Assembly: GCF_001885735.1 (NCBI RefSeq)
Contig: NZ_JXKG01000009.1
Location: 40,990-87,490, forward strand
Source: Enterococcus canintestini
Lineage (GTDB): Bacteria; Bacillota; Bacilli; Lactobacillales; Enterococcaceae
DNA: 46,501 nucleotides
Direction: 5' to 3'
This document shows, piece by piece, positions 1-9,702 of the stretch; position 1 is the first letter of the stretch, and the number at the start of each line of letters is the position of its first letter. The notes beneath the pieces are model-generated. The model ran no database searches and was not told the DNA's origin. It was given only the letters and a program-made list of their open reading frames with translations. The position numbers and the translations under genes were made by a program.

Positions 1-168
1 TACCTTATTGCTTGAAAGCTGGACGAGTTCATTTAGCTTTTCTGTGATCTAGCTTCACAAACGAACTCTCTATGGTAATAAGCTGAAATTTAAAGAAATT
101 TGGAAAACAATTTATTAAAATTCCATCTTATTACTTGAGAGTTGACCACGTTTATTCTGCTTTTCTTG
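1..168. repeat. Tandem hairpin repeat array A (122-123 bp unit), cut by window edge
   Basis: One nearly full unit (hairpin 4-82) is followed by a truncated unit starting at 127, giving a period of 123 bp. The outer arms are CTTATTG at 4-10 and GTAATAAG at 75-82, with a second arm pair ending in AACTCTC. The second unit stops after its first half (about 168), three bases before the gatD stop codon. The same unit recurs at 19661-19963 in the same orientation. It has no coding potential. Because it lies just past gatD on the minus strand, it may form the mRNA 3' end of murT-gatD, where no ordinary terminator is seen; that role is inference. Confidence 0.85.
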
Positions 169-170
169 TT

Positions 171-863
171 TTAAGCAATTTCGGCTAATGTGGGGATGTT
201 TACTGTACCGTATTTTTTTTCAAGGGCTGTTTTTAACAAGCGATAGGCTAATTTTTCATTACGAGCTAAAATTGGGCCGTGAAAATAAGAACCATAAACG
301 TTACGGTAAATGACACCTTCTGTTTGATCTTCTCCGTTATTGCCTTTTCCTTCGACGATTTTACCCAAAGGACGTTCGCCTTCACCTAAGAAAGTACGAC
401 CGTTGTGATTTTCAAAGCCGTAATAAGTTTCGTCAAATTCTTCATTGTGAATGACAATATCGCCAATAAAGCGATTGTTTTCCTGGCTTAAAGTATAATG
501 ATCTAATGCGCCAATACCTTTAATTTTTTCGCCATTAGCGCCCATATAATAATGGCCTAACAGTTGATAACCGCCACAAATAGCTAACATAATACCGTCG
601 TTTTCAATATAGTCGGTTAAGTCTGCTTTTTTTTGTTGAATATCTTCTGAAACAATCAATTGTTCAAAATCTTGACCGCCACCAAAAAAGACTAAATCAT
701 ATTTTTTAGCGTCAAATTTTTCATGGATACTAACGATCTCAGTATCCAATTGAATTCCCATTTTTTTGGCCAAGTATTGTAAAACCAATAAGTTACCGTT
801 ATCCCCATAAGTGTTTAATAGGTTGCCGTATAGATGGGCTAATGTTAGTTCGTAATCAGCCAC
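171..863 (-). CDS. gatD: Lipid II isoglutaminyl synthase, glutaminase subunit GatD
   Basis: This is the class I glutaminase subunit that releases ammonia from glutamine so that MurT can amidate D-Glu of the lipid II stem peptide to D-isoglutamine, in the cytoplasm. The 230-aa length fits the family. The nucleophile lies in AICGGYQ (Cys96) and the catalytic His in YFHGP (His195), the usual CobB/CobQ-like amidotransferase arrangement. The start overlaps the end of murT by 8 bases, so the two are translationally coupled and form one minus-strand operon. Downstream is a hairpin-repeat array and no classical terminator. The identity rests on motifs plus pairing with murT. Confidence 0.93.
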   Translation of the reverse strand: MADYELTLAHLYGNLLNTYGDNGNLLVLQYLAKKMGIQLDTEIVSIHEKFDAKKYDLVFFGGGQDFEQLIVSEDIQQKKADLTDYIENDGIMLAICGGYQLLGHYYMGANGEKIKGIGALDHYTLSQENNRFIGDIVIHNEEFDETYYGFENHNGRTFLGEGERPLGKIVEGKGNNGEDQTEGVIYRNVYGSYFHGPILARNEKLAYRLLKTALEKKYGTVNIPTLAEIA

Positions 864-2208
864 GATCCATTCCTCCTTTAATGTAACCTTGTTCCGCTAA
901 TTTTTTTCGTAATTGTAACACAGCAGTATAAGTTGCCAAAATATAAACATTTTCAGTTGGCAATTTCTTAATATCTGCAATAACTTCGTCTAAATCTTTT
1001 GTTTCCGTTAATTTATCTTCTGCAATGCCAGCAACTTTTAAACGCAATGCCATGTCTTTATGACGCTCACCACCGGCAATGACTGCTGGAATATTCATTT
1101 GCGCAAAGGCTTCGTGATTTCCATCCCAAATCCAGCTGACGTCAATTCCGTCTGCATAGTTGGCATTTAATAAAGCCACTAGTGAAAAAGGATAAGGAGA
1201 AAGGCCAATCATGTCGATGACTTGATTTAAACCTACCGGATTTTTAACTAAGACTAAGGTACATTTCTTGCCGTCAATGTCGATAATTTCTTGTCGACCA
1301 AAAACTTTTTCGTCATAACCAAGACCGGCTTTAATTTTTTCTGCCGGCACATCGTAATACTCTGCCACAGCCGTTGCAGCTAAGGCATTGTAGACGTTAT
1401 ACATGCCACCTACTTCAATGCCATATTCGTGTCCATCTATTACAAAATCCGCAGAAGTATTGTCCATGGCTACCATGTTGGTCAGTTTGTAATCTAATTC
1501 AGGACGATGAAAGCCACAGTTAGGACAATAGTATTTGCCAAGATTGGCGTAAGTAATCATTTTGTAGTGCAAAATATGATGACATTGCGGACATAAAACG
1601 CCGTCGGTATTATAGTGGGCCATTTGTTCTTTATCAGGTAAGTGATCAAAACCATAATATTTTCGTGGATTGACCGTATCCAAGGAATTGAAAATCGGTG
1701 AATCACCATTACATAAAATTGGTGCGTGAGGTGATTTTGCGGCACCTTCGACAATTAAACGATAAGTTGTATAAATCTCACCATAACGGTCCATTTGGTC
1801 ACGAAAAATATTGGTAAAGACAAATAATTCAGGTTTGATATATTCGGTCACTTTGCTTAGGCTGGCTTCGTCAATTTCTAAGACTGCAAAGTTTTTTTGA
1901 TTTTTCTTAGGCTTTGCTGATAGAAAAGTTGAAACAATCCCTTGAACCATATTAGCTCCGGTTGGATTGGTCAACACTTCGTCAAATTGTTGTTGTAATA
2001 TATTGACAGTTAAAGCAGTTGTAAGTGTTTTACCGTTGGTGCCCGTTACAACCACAACTTCATAAAGGTCAGAATAGTGATCCAAAACATTGGGATCAAT
2101 TTTTAAGGCGAGTTGGCCAGGATAACTGGAACCACCTTTAAAAAATGTTTTCAAAATCCATTGGGCACTTTTGCCGGCAAAAATTGCCAAGTGACTACGT
2201 AAGCTCAT
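856..2208 (-). CDS. murT: Lipid II isoglutaminyl synthase, Mur ligase-like subunit MurT
   Basis: MurT is the ATP-dependent partner of GatD; it activates the D-Glu carboxylate of lipid II for amidation. The Mur-ligase P-loop is visible as VVTGTNGKT (about 53-61). A zinc-ribbon insert with Cys206, Cys209, Cys228 and Cys231 (CPQC and CPNC) is typical of MurT and absent from ordinary Mur ligases. The C-terminal DUF1727 region follows. Length 450 aa is normal. The ATG at 2208 is preceded by AAGGAG about 11 bases upstream. It is the first gene of the murT-gatD operon. This modification matters for peptidoglycan cross-linking and beta-lactam tolerance in related cocci (family knowledge). Confidence 0.94.
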   Translation of the reverse strand: MSLRSHLAIFAGKSAQWILKTFFKGGSSYPGQLALKIDPNVLDHYSDLYEVVVVTGTNGKTLTTALTVNILQQQFDEVLTNPTGANMVQGIVSTFLSAKPKKNQKNFAVLEIDEASLSKVTEYIKPELFVFTNIFRDQMDRYGEIYTTYRLIVEGAAKSPHAPILCNGDSPIFNSLDTVNPRKYYGFDHLPDKEQMAHYNTDGVLCPQCHHILHYKMITYANLGKYYCPNCGFHRPELDYKLTNMVAMDNTSADFVIDGHEYGIEVGGMYNVYNALAATAVAEYYDVPAEKIKAGLGYDEKVFGRQEIIDIDGKKCTLVLVKNPVGLNQVIDMIGLSPYPFSLVALLNANYADGIDVSWIWDGNHEAFAQMNIPAVIAGGERHKDMALRLKVAGIAEDKLTETKDLDEVIADIKKLPTENVYILATYTAVLQLRKKLAEQGYIKGGMDRG

Positions 2209-2343
2209 AAATTCTGCTACTCCTTTTGGTTAAACTAACGTTACATTGTTTCCTAAATCCAACTTATCATACCATAGTCTGAAGACATTACGGTAACACC
2301 TTTGCTTTTTCTTAAATTTTACTTGGGGTGAGTAAAAGTGGTT

Positions 2344-2380
2344 AAAAAAGAAGCTACCACTAAAGAGTGCGTAGCTTCTT
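2344..2380 (-). terminator. Terminator of the KtrB gene
   Basis: Stem AAGAAGCTAC (2348-2357) pairs with GTAGCTTCTT (2371-2380). Read on the minus strand it is followed by a run of T (2344-2349 complement). It lies about 60 bases past the stop of the minus-strand K+ transporter gene. Confidence 0.85.
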
Positions 2381-2438
2381 ATAAAAAGTCGTCTATCTGT
2401 AAAAAGTGGTGTTGCACGTGTTATTACGCATATTGAAA

Positions 2439-3845
2439 TTAGCCAATAATAATTTGTTCTGTTGGATATTCATATCCTTGGTCACGAGTTTCTTTTGGAA
2501 TGAATAGTAATAATGTATATAACATGCCAATGCGCCCGATAAACATTAATAAGGCAATAACGATTTTACCAACTACAGATAAATCAGCGGTGATTCCAAG
2601 GGATAATCCGGTTGTTCCAAAAGCTGAGGTAACCTCGACAATAATTGCAATTAGCGATTGGTCTTCTGTTGCACTTAGCAATAGGACGCTAAAAAAACAC
2701 ATTGCCAGTGACAACATAAAGACGACCACAGACTTACGAACATCGGCGTCACTAATTCTACGCCCAAAAATGTTAATGTTATCTTCGCTTTTTAAAAATG
2801 AGGTCATATAAAGTCCAATAATCGCAATTGTTGTAGTTCGTACACCACCACCGACAGAACTTGGACTACAACCAATAAACATTAGGAGTGAAAAAATGAT
2901 TAATGTTGTGACTTGAAAATCCCCTAAATCATGAATTTGTAAACCGGCATTACGAGTAGTCATGGAATAAAACATACTATTCACCCAGCGGCCAAAAGGA
3001 TCAATGCCTAAAAAGAGGTGATCTCTTTCCAGTAAGTAGATTAAAAGCGTACCACCGATAAATAAAATAATAAACGCTAAGACAGCGATTTTAGTAAAGA
3101 GTGAAAAACGAAAAGGAAGTCGGCGTTGGACTTTTTTACGCCGGTATAAAAACCATTCATAAAAGTCCATTAAGACCGGAAACCCAATTCCCCCAATAAA
3201 AATTAAAAACATAATTGCCAATAAAAAAAGGTAATCATGGGCAAATGGAATAATGGAATCACCGGTAACATCAAATCCTGAGTTTGTAACGGCTGAAATG
3301 GCTTGATAAAATCCATAAAATAGCGCATCGCCAATTTTTTGGTAATAACCATGCCATAAAAAGTAACCCGCAAATAATAGACCAAAACTAACTTGAAAGA
3401 CTAAAATCATAGTAAACGTAATCCGAATTAAGCGAACAATGCCACTTAAACGAGGCTGGTTCATATCTGTCATAATCAATTGTCGCTGTTTTAAAGAAAT
3501 TTTGCGACGAGAAATGATAAAAAAGAAAGTGGAGATCATCATAATCCCCAATCCGCCAATTTGAAAGAGCACTTCTAGTAAAATGACGCCATTTTCGTTG
3601 AAGATGTGATCAATATTAAAGGTAGTTAGACCCGTAACACTTACGGTACTAATCGCCATAAATACCATATCTAAAAATGGAACATGGACATTTGGTTGGC
3701 GAAAAAAAGGTAAATAAAAAAGCAGTAATGAAACTACCGTCATAATTAAATAGTAACTGACAATTACTTGAATAGAAGAAACATTACTGGCGATAAAAAA
3801 ACGTGCACGACGTGATTTTTGTCGGAGCACCCGCATAATATGCAT
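2439..3845 (-). CDS. ktrB: KtrB-type K+ (TrkH family) transporter, membrane subunit
   Basis: This is an integral membrane K+ uptake subunit of the Trk/Ktr/HKT superfamily, 468 aa, built of four M1-P-M2 repeats. Each P-loop has its conserved filter glycine: SVTGLTT, TNSGFDV, TRNAGLQ and FGTTGLS. The short N-terminus and length point to KtrB rather than TrkH. The partner KtrA/TrkA nucleotide-binding regulator is not adjacent, so it would have to be elsewhere. The first ATG (3845) has AAAGGAG six bases upstream; a second in-frame ATG three codons later is less well placed. A TGC-TATACT extended -10 at 3881-3889 (minus) may be its promoter. Confidence 0.9.
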   Translation of the reverse strand: MHIMRVLRQKSRRARFFIASNVSSIQVIVSYYLIMTVVSLLLFYLPFFRQPNVHVPFLDMVFMAISTVSVTGLTTFNIDHIFNENGVILLEVLFQIGGLGIMMISTFFFIISRRKISLKQRQLIMTDMNQPRLSGIVRLIRITFTMILVFQVSFGLLFAGYFLWHGYYQKIGDALFYGFYQAISAVTNSGFDVTGDSIIPFAHDYLFLLAIMFLIFIGGIGFPVLMDFYEWFLYRRKKVQRRLPFRFSLFTKIAVLAFIILFIGGTLLIYLLERDHLFLGIDPFGRWVNSMFYSMTTRNAGLQIHDLGDFQVTTLIIFSLLMFIGCSPSSVGGGVRTTTIAIIGLYMTSFLKSEDNINIFGRRISDADVRKSVVVFMLSLAMCFFSVLLLSATEDQSLIAIIVEVTSAFGTTGLSLGITADLSVVGKIVIALLMFIGRIGMLYTLLLFIPKETRDQGYEYPTEQIIIG

Positions 3846-4018
3846 AAAAAACTCCTTTATACTCTCAATTATTTTTCTTTAGTATAGCAGACAAGCAGAA
3901 AAAATGTGGCAAATTCCTGTTTCATTTCTACATAAAGGAAGTGTCAAGAAGTATAGATTTAAAAAAATAAAGGAGCTGTTAGAAAAAAAGTACGGTTTTG
4001 CCAAACTCTTGTCATAAA

Positions 4019-4140
4019 TTGTTCACATTTTCTGGCTACTATATATACATACCAACAAACAACCCAAACCCAACAAACTTTTCTTTTCATTTTCTTACTC
4101 CCTAAAAAAGCCATCGTCTGATTTTGACGGTGGCTTTTTT
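4019..4140 (+). ncRNA. Candidate small RNA with own promoter and terminator
   Basis: A promoter-like pair TTGTTC (4019-4024), 17 bases, TATATA (4042-4047) would start a transcript near 4053. The body is CA- and CU-rich with no ORF. It ends at a strong hairpin: GCCATCGTC (4110-4118) pairs with GACGGTGGC (4126-4134), flanked by A6 and T6. No plus-strand gene lies upstream that could own this terminator, since ktrB reads away on the other strand. A single-stranded segment CTTACTCCCT just before the hairpin could pair with Shine-Dalgarno sequences. The hairpin is also symmetric enough to terminate the opposite strand. Confidence 0.5.
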
Positions 4141-4185
4141 GTTTTTCCAGTGAACTTTCAGCTATTTCTAAAAAGAAATTCCTAC

Positions 4186-4214
4186 TGTAAAAAGCTGACT
4201 ATTTCCGCTATAAT
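4186..4214 (+). promoter_or_regulatory. Putative tdk promoter
   Basis: A perfect -10 TATAAT is at 4209-4214, with a weak -35 (TGTAAA, 4186-4191) at 17 bases. Transcription would start near 4221, downstream of the in-frame ATG at 4150. This supports the ATG at 4243 as the tdk start. Confidence 0.55.
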
Positions 4215-4242
4215 AGCAAAGAGTGAAGCGGAGGAATTGGTA

Positions 4243-4812
4243 ATGGCACAATTATTTTTTAAATATGGCGCAATGAATAGTGGTAAAACAATTGAAATCT
4301 TAAAAGTTGCCCACAACTATGAAGAACAAGACAAGCCTGTCGTTATTATGACAAGTGGATTAGATACACGTTCAGGAGTTGGAAAAGTTTCGAGCCGTAT
4401 TGGCTTACAAAGAGAAGCACTTCCAATTTTTGCTGAGACCAATGTCTTTGATACGATTAATAATTTAACGTTTAAGCCTTACTGTGTGTTAATTGACGAG
4501 GCACAATTTTTGCAAAAACAACATGTTTTAGACTTTACTAGAATTGTTGATGAATTGAATATTCCTGTGATGGCATTTGGTTTAAAGAATGATTTTCGTA
4601 ATGAATTATTTGAGGGGTCAAAATATTTATTGCTTTATGCAGATAAAATCGAAGAGATGAAAACAATTTGTTGGTTTTGTCATAAAAAAGCAACTATGAA
4701 TCTCCACTATATTGACGGCAAGCCCGTTTATGAAGGCGATCAAGTTCAAATTGGCGGAAACGAAGCCTATTACCCTGTTTGTCGCAACCATTATTTTCAT
4801 CCAGAAATATAA
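4243..4812 (+). CDS. tdk: Thymidine kinase
   Basis: This enzyme phosphorylates thymidine to dTMP in the pyrimidine salvage pathway (type II TK). The 189-aa protein has the P-loop GAMNSGKT (9-16), the catalytic Glu86 in DEAQF, and zinc-binding cysteines at 143, 146 and 180 in the C-terminal lasso region. The start at 4243 is chosen because GGAGG lies 8 bases upstream, the length fits the family, and the protein begins MAQLFFKYG as homologues do. The open frame extends back to 4150 but crosses the likely promoter. The gene sits ahead of prfA, as in other Firmicutes. Confidence 0.95.
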   Translation: MAQLFFKYGAMNSGKTIEILKVAHNYEEQDKPVVIMTSGLDTRSGVGKVSSRIGLQREALPIFAETNVFDTINNLTFKPYCVLIDEAQFLQKQHVLDFTRIVDELNIPVMAFGLKNDFRNELFEGSKYLLLYADKIEEMKTICWFCHKKATMNLHYIDGKPVYEGDQVQIGGNEAYYPVCRNHYFHPEI

Positions 4813-4879
4813 AAAATTATCTTTAGTAGAAAATACACTCTACTAAATTATCTATCTCATAATAAAGGAGCAAAACAAT

Positions 4880-5953
4880 ATGTATGATCAGCTGCAAGCG
4901 ATTGAAGATCGTTATGAAGAATTAGGCGAGCTATTAAGTGATCCAGACGTAATTAGTGATACGCAGCGCTTTATGGAGCTTTCAAAAGAAGAAGCCAATA
5001 CCAGAGAAACTGTAGAAGTTTATCGTCGTTATAAACAAGTTGTTGATGGCATTAAAGATGCTGAAGAATTATTAGGTGAAAACTTAGATGATGAAATGGC
5101 AGAAATGGCCAAAGAAGAATTAAGTGACTTGAAAAAAGAAAAAGAAGTATTAGAAGATCGTATTAAAATTTTGTTATTGCCAAAAGATCCAAATGATGAC
5201 AAAAATATCATTATGGAAATCAGAGGCGCTGCCGGCGGCGATGAAGCGGCACTTTTTGCTGGTGACTTATTTAATATGTATCAAAAATACGCTGAAGCCC
5301 AAGGGTGGAAAGTCGAAGTTATGGATGCCAATATTACTGGTATTGGTGGGTACAAAGAAGTAATTATGATGATTACTGGAGATAACGTCTACTCCAAACT
5401 AAAATATGAAAGTGGCGCTCACCGCGTTCAACGTGTACCATCGACAGAATCCCAAGGACGAATTCATACTTCAACTGCGACAGTGGTCGTTATGCCAGAA
5501 GCAGAAGAAGTGGAAATTGAAATTGCAGATAAAGATATTCGAACTGATATTTATCACGCTTCAGGTGCGGGTGGTCAGCACGTCAATAAAACTGCTTCTG
5601 CGGTACGTTTGACTCACATTCCCACCGGCATTGTCGTAGCGATGCAAGATGAACGTTCACAGTTGAAAAACCGCGAAAAAGCGATGAAAGTTTTGCGGGC
5701 ACGGGTTTATGATCAAATTTCTCATGAAGCTCAAAGTGAATACGATGCAACCCGTAAATCAGCTGTAGGTACTGGGGATCGTTCTGAACGGATTCGTACG
5801 TATAATTTCCCACAAAACCGAGTAACCGATCACCGAATTGGCTTAACGATTCAAAAATTGGATCAAATTTTAGCTGGAAAATTAGACGAAATTATCGATG
5901 CCTTAATCATGTACGATCAAACATCGAAATTAGAAGAGATGCAAAATGGTTAA
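4880..5953 (+). CDS. prfA: Peptide chain release factor 1
   Basis: RF1 reads UAA and UAG stop codons in the ribosomal A site and triggers peptidyl-tRNA hydrolysis. The 357-aa length is standard. The GGQ motif is at 231-233 ([10 protein letters not shown]) and the stop-codon tripeptide region, PST with the PxT pattern, is at 187-189. The motif identifies RF1 rather than RF2 (SPF). Strong AAAGGAG precedes the ATG. It overlaps prmC by 8 bases; prmC methylates the GGQ glutamine, so substrate and enzyme are translationally coupled. Confidence 0.97.
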   Translation: MYDQLQAIEDRYEELGELLSDPDVISDTQRFMELSKEEANTRETVEVYRRYKQVVDGIKDAEELLGENLDDEMAEMAKEELSDLKKEKEVLEDRIKILLLPKDPNDDKNIIMEIRGAAGGDEAALFAGDLFNMYQKYAEAQGWKVEVMDANITGIGGYKEVIMMITGDNVYSKLKYESGAHRVQRVPSTESQGRIHTSTATVVVMPEAEEVEIEIADKDIRTDIYHASGAGGQHVNKTASAVRLTHIPTGIVVAMQDERSQLKNREKAMKVLRARVYDQISHEAQSEYDATRKSAVGTGDRSERIRTYNFPQNRVTDHRIGLTIQKLDQILAGKLDEIIDALIMYDQTSKLEEMQNG

Positions 5954-6779
5954 GACTTATCGAGAAGCTCTGTTAAGAGCTTCTTCTTTTTTAGAAGCAG
6001 CGGGAAAAGAAGGACATAGTATTGAGTTTGTCTTTTTAGCCCGCAAAGGTTGGGATAAGACCAAGTGGTTATTAAATATGAATCAACCAATTTCAGCCAG
6101 CGATGTACAGCAAATAAAGGCAGATTTAGAGGCGTTATTAGCCAATGTTCCCCCCCAATATCTGTTAGGCTATGAATATTTTTATGGGCATAAATTTAAA
6201 GTAAACGAAGCCACTTTAATTCCTCGACCTGAAACAGAAGAATTGGTTGAGTGGTGTTTAAAAGAAAATGCTAAAAATACAACCAAAAAAGTAGTGGATG
6301 TCGGGACAGGAACAGGTGCGATTGCTATTTCGTTAAAATTAGCGCGCCCGAATTGGCAAGTAACAGCTGTGGATATTGTCCCAGAAACATTAGCTGTAGC
6401 CAAAGAAAATGCCGAAATGTTAGGGGCTAAATTAGATTTTGTCTTAGGCGATACGTTAACGTGGGCCAAAGAAGAGTATGATTTAATTATTAGTAATCCG
6501 CCTTACATCAGTGCCAGTGAGTGGGAACTAATGGATGAAAGTGTGCGGGAATTTGAGCCGAAAAGCGCATTGTTTGCTACAGAAAATGGTTTAGCAATTT
6601 ATCGTAAATTAGCCCAACAAGCCCAACAAGTTTTAGCAAAAGATGGTCAAATCTTCCTTGAAATTGGCTTTAGACAAGGTGAGGCGGTCAGTGAAATTTT
6701 TCAACAGGCCTTTCCGGATAAAAAAATTCAAGTAAAAAAAGACTTAAGCGGAAATGAACGAATGGTCTATGTGCATTAA
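5946..6779 (+). CDS. prmC: Release factor glutamine methyltransferase PrmC
   Basis: PrmC is the SAM-dependent N5-glutamine methyltransferase acting on the GGQ glutamine of RF1 and RF2. It is 277 aa, with an N-terminal helical domain (about 1-75) followed by a Rossmann methyltransferase domain. The SAM motif [12 protein letters not shown] and the catalytic NPPY (184-187) are clear. The ATG lies inside the last codons of prfA, giving an 8-base overlap. No hairpin terminator is seen after it; the next 200 bases hold DnaA-box-like sites. Confidence 0.96.
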   Translation: MVKTYREALLRASSFLEAAGKEGHSIEFVFLARKGWDKTKWLLNMNQPISASDVQQIKADLEALLANVPPQYLLGYEYFYGHKFKVNEATLIPRPETEELVEWCLKENAKNTTKKVVDVGTGTGAIAISLKLARPNWQVTAVDIVPETLAVAKENAEMLGAKLDFVLGDTLTWAKEEYDLIISNPPYISASEWELMDESVREFEPKSALFATENGLAIYRKLAQQAQQVLAKDGQIFLEIGFRQGEAVSEIFQQAFPDKKIQVKKDLSGNERMVYVH

Positions 6780-6793
6780 TTATTACGCAAACT

Positions 6794-6976
6794 TGTGGAA
6801 AAAAATTTTTTAAAATTGTTTCACGTAAAAAAAACATAGCTAGCAGAATGGTTTCACAATAAAAAAGTTATTAACAAACTTTTGCACACTTGACAAATCG
6901 TTTATCCACAAAAAGTGGATAACTTTAATGAAATTGTTGAAAACTCGCTTATTTTGTAAAAAAAGGATGTGGATAA
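6794..6976. promoter_or_regulatory. DnaA-box cluster upstream of ywlC
   Basis: Perfect DnaA boxes (TTATCCACA or its complement) lie at 6902-6910 and 6968-6976. Eight-of-nine matches lie at 6794-6802 (complement TTTTCCACA) and 6914-6922 (complement TTATCCACT); the 6902 and 6914 boxes face each other as an inverted pair. The cluster continues inside ywlC (perfect at 7195-7203 and 7310-7318, near-perfect at 7475-7483) and early glyA (perfect at 8178-8186). This density is far above chance for a 9-mer. The equivalent B. subtilis region near ywlC is, from memory, a documented DnaA-binding site. Confidence 0.75.
6817..6832. promoter_or_regulatory. Degenerate parS-like site
   Basis: This 16-mer begins TGTTTCACGT, a perfect left part of the Firmicute ParB/Spo0J site TGTTTCACGTGAAACA. 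The right half is degraded to AAAAAA, so 14 of 16 positions match. The match is helped by an A run, so it may be chance. Confidence 0.3.
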
Positions 6977-6979
6977 AAA

Positions 6980-8011
6980 TTGGAAACAAAGGTATACCAA
7001 ACTGACCAACTACAAGAAGCTGCCGACAAATTAAAAGCAGGCGAACTGATTGCATTTCCAACTGAAACAGTCTACGGATTGGGAGCTAATGCGCTTTTAC
7101 CAGATGCAGTCAAAAAAGTTTTTGCTGTGAAAGGCCGCCCTAGTGATAACCCATTAATTGTAACAGTCGCCAATTTTGAAATGGTAAAAGATTATGTGGA
7201 TAACTTTCATCCTTTAACTGAAAAAATTGTGAAAACATATTGGCCAGGACCATTAACTTTGATTTTTACTATTAAAAAAGATAGTTTGCCGTCGGTTGTC
7301 ACTGGTGGTTTATCCACAGCTGCTTTTCGCATGCCAGCCAATAAAAAAACACGTGATTTAATTACTTTGGCAAATGTTCCTTTAGTAGGGCCCAGTGCTA
7401 ATACTTCTGGTAAACCAAGTCCGACTACAAGTGAGCACGTTTATCATGATCTACAAGGCAAAATTGCGGGGATTGTGGATGACGGTGCGGCTCAAATTGG
7501 TTTAGAGTCAACAGTCTTAGATTTAAGTGACCCAACCAGTGCACCGGTAATTTTACGTCCCGGTGCAATTACTCAAGAAGAATTAAGTCAAACATTAGGT
7601 GTAGCGGTGGTGTTGGATAAACATCTTGTCGGTGAATCAGAAGCGCCCAAAGCACCAGGAATGAAATACAAACATTATGCTCCTGATACAAAAGTTTTGC
7701 TGGTAAAAGATGGCGATTGGCAAAAAGCCAAAGAATGGGTAAAAGTGAATCATTTGCGGGCTGGCGTTTTGGCGGGGCCAAAAATTTCAGAAGAAATGCG
7801 CTATGATACCGCTTGCGTCTTTATGTACAGTCAAGATACTGCCAGTGCGGCGGCTAAGGGGCTTTTTGCTGGTTTGCGGGCATTAGATGATAAAGCACTA
7901 GCTTTAGATGTGATTTTGGCAGAAGTTTACCCAGAAACAGGAATTGGGGCAGCCTATATGAATCGTCTAAAAAAATCGGCCAACCAACAATATTTTGTAG
8001 CTGAAGATTAA
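6980..8011 (+). CDS. ywlC: L-threonylcarbamoyladenylate synthase (YwlC/Sua5)
   Basis: This enzyme makes threonylcarbamoyl-AMP from Thr, bicarbonate and ATP, the first step of t6A37 modification of ANN-decoding tRNAs. The 343-aa protein is the long Sua5 form: a YrdC domain (about 10-205, with KGRPSDNPLI and LESTVLDLS) plus a C-terminal Sua5 domain after a linker with PGMKYKHYAP. The start codon appears to be TTG at 6980, with AAGGAT about 12 bases upstream; no in-frame ATG or GTG fits the family N-terminus better. The ribosome site is next to a perfect DnaA box (6968-6976), so DnaA binding could touch its expression. Confidence 0.92.
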   Translation: METKVYQTDQLQEAADKLKAGELIAFPTETVYGLGANALLPDAVKKVFAVKGRPSDNPLIVTVANFEMVKDYVDNFHPLTEKIVKTYWPGPLTLIFTIKKDSLPSVVTGGLSTAAFRMPANKKTRDLITLANVPLVGPSANTSGKPSPTTSEHVYHDLQGKIAGIVDDGAAQIGLESTVLDLSDPTSAPVILRPGAITQEELSQTLGVAVVLDKHLVGESEAPKAPGMKYKHYAPDTKVLLVKDGDWQKAKEWVKVNHLRAGVLAGPKISEEMRYDTACVFMYSQDTASAAAKGLFAGLRALDDKALALDVILAEVYPETGIGAAYMNRLKKSANQQYFVAED

Positions 8012-8018
8012 TCGAAAA

Positions 8019-8055
8019 AATAAGGGGCGAAAGATTTCTTTTGCGCCTTATTTTT
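8019..8055 (+). terminator. Terminator after ywlC
   Basis: AATAAGGGGCGAAAG (8019-8033) pairs with CTTTTGCGCCTTATT with one G-G mismatch, and is followed by T5. Confidence 0.8.
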
Positions 8056-8139
8056 GTGATACAATTTCAATACTAAGTGGCTTTTAGACTTAGCTTAAAA
8101 GTTCTAAGAAAACGAGTGTTAATTAAAGGAGTGGCTAAA

Positions 8140-9390
8140 ATGGATTATCGTGAATTTGACCCAGAATTATGGGAAGCTGTGGATAATGAGTTCAATCGTC
8201 AGCAAAATAACTTGGAGTTAATAGCTTCAGAAAATATTGTTTCACCGGGTGTTTTAGCAGCTCAAGGTAGTGTATTGACGAATAAATACGCAGAAGGTTA
8301 TCCGGGCCGACGCTATTACGGTGGTTGTGAATTTGTTGATATCGCAGAAAACTTAGCGATTAATCGGGCTAAAGAATTATTTGGGGCCCAATTTGCAAAC
8401 GTTCAACCCCATTCTGGTTCACAAGCTAATACAGCAGCATATTTGGCTTTGGTTCAACCTGGCGATACAATTTTAGGAATGGATCTTGCAGCTGGCGGGC
8501 ACTTAACTCATGGTTCAAAAGTAAACTTCAGTGGTAAAACCTATCACTTTGTTAGTTACGGTGTGGATCCCACTACTGAAGTTATCGATTATAACGTTGT
8601 ACGTATTTTAGCGCGTAAACATCAACCAAAATTAATTGTTGCCGGTGCTAGTGCTTACTCTCGGACAATTGATTTTGCCAAGTTTAGAGAAATTGCCGAT
8701 GAAGTTGGTGCCAAGTTAATGGTCGATATGGCGCATATTGCTGGCCTTGTTGCCGCAGGCTTACACCCATCGCCAATTCCTTATGCGGATATTACCACTA
8801 CTACGACGCATAAAACATTACGTGGACCTCGTGGTGGAATGATTTTAACCAATGACGCCGATTTGGCTAAAAAAATTAATAGTGCAGTTTTCCCTGGCAT
8901 CCAAGGCGGGCCACTAGAACACGTAATTGCGGCTAAAGCTGTTGCGTTTAAAGAAGCACTAGACCCAAGCTTTAAAGAATATAGTCAACAAGTTATCAAC
9001 AACGCGCAAGCGATGGCTAAAGTCTTTAATCAAACACCAGAAACACGGCTGGTATCTGGAGCAACAGATAATCATTTATTGTTAGTTGATGTTAGAGGAC
9101 TAGATATCACTGGTAAAATAGCGGAAAATATTTTAGAAACAGTTAATATTACGCTAAATAAAAATTCTATTCCTTTTGAATCACTTAGCCCAACAGAAAC
9201 AAGCGGTATTAGAGTAGGAACACCGGCTTTAACAAGTCGTGGCTTTAAAGAAGAAGAAAGTACTCAAGTTGCGCAATTAGTAGTGAGTGCACTAAAAAAT
9301 CGTGAGGATAAAGCGGAATTAGCTAAAATTAAGGCGAGCGTTAAACGATTGACGGATCGTTTTCCAATTTATCAAGATCTAGAGAAATAA
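8140..9390 (+). CDS. glyA: Serine hydroxymethyltransferase
   Basis: This PLP enzyme interconverts serine plus tetrahydrofolate with glycine plus 5,10-methylene-THF, the main source of one-carbon units. The 416-aa length from the ATG at 8140 is standard. The PLP lysine lies in [11 protein letters not shown] (about Lys225). The frame is open back to 8077, but AAAGGAG lies about 8 bases before 8140 and the family N-terminus begins there. A TACAAT -10 at 8060-8065 follows the ywlC terminator, so it probably has its own promoter. A perfect DnaA box (8178-8186) falls inside codons 13-16. Confidence 0.96.
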   Translation: MDYREFDPELWEAVDNEFNRQQNNLELIASENIVSPGVLAAQGSVLTNKYAEGYPGRRYYGGCEFVDIAENLAINRAKELFGAQFANVQPHSGSQANTAAYLALVQPGDTILGMDLAAGGHLTHGSKVNFSGKTYHFVSYGVDPTTEVIDYNVVRILARKHQPKLIVAGASAYSRTIDFAKFREIADEVGAKLMVDMAHIAGLVAAGLHPSPIPYADITTTTTHKTLRGPRGGMILTNDADLAKKINSAVFPGIQGGPLEHVIAAKAVAFKEALDPSFKEYSQQVINNAQAMAKVFNQTPETRLVSGATDNHLLLVDVRGLDITGKIAENILETVNITLNKNSIPFESLSPTETSGIRVGTPALTSRGFKEEESTQVAQLVVSALKNREDKAELAKIKASVKRLTDRFPIYQDLEK

Positions 9391-9401
9391 ATTTTATGAG
9401 C

Positions 9402-9438
9402 AGGCGATGGCAATTTTTTGTGCCATCGCCTCTTTTTT
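9402..9438 (+). terminator. Terminator after glyA
   Basis: AGGCGATGGCA (9402-9412) pairs with TGCCATCGCCT (9421-9431), followed by T7. The next 260 bases, up to the ABC gene, are AT-rich and show no other clear structure. Confidence 0.9.
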
Positions 9439-9702
9439 TATTTAACTTTTTTATGAAAAATAATATTTTTCCAATAGTTTTAGGAAATTTTCTATCTTAA
9501 TTATGCTTATTGTAACTAGCTTAAAATTTATAATCTTCGTACTAAATTTTCTATAAGAAATAATCCATTTTTATTCGTGAAAATAAAATACACATTTTTA
9601 TCCCTGTCAGATTGTAGTATGATACTTAATAATACGGGGATTTACTTTACGTAAAAAATTAAAACCACTAGTTTAAAGGTGTTTTAATAGGGAGTGAACA
9701 AA

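Noticed and set aside
2500-2811. 103-aa plus-strand ORF over ktrB
   Set aside because: It is entirely antisense to conserved transporter codons and has no ribosome site.
4150-4242. Upstream extension of tdk
   Set aside because: The in-frame ATG at 4150 lies upstream of the -10 TATAAT (4209) and has no ribosome site; the family N-terminus starts at 4243.
6890-6923. Promoter TTGACA with GATAAC before ywlC
   Set aside because: The spacing is about 22 bases and the DnaA boxes explain the GGATAA sequence better.
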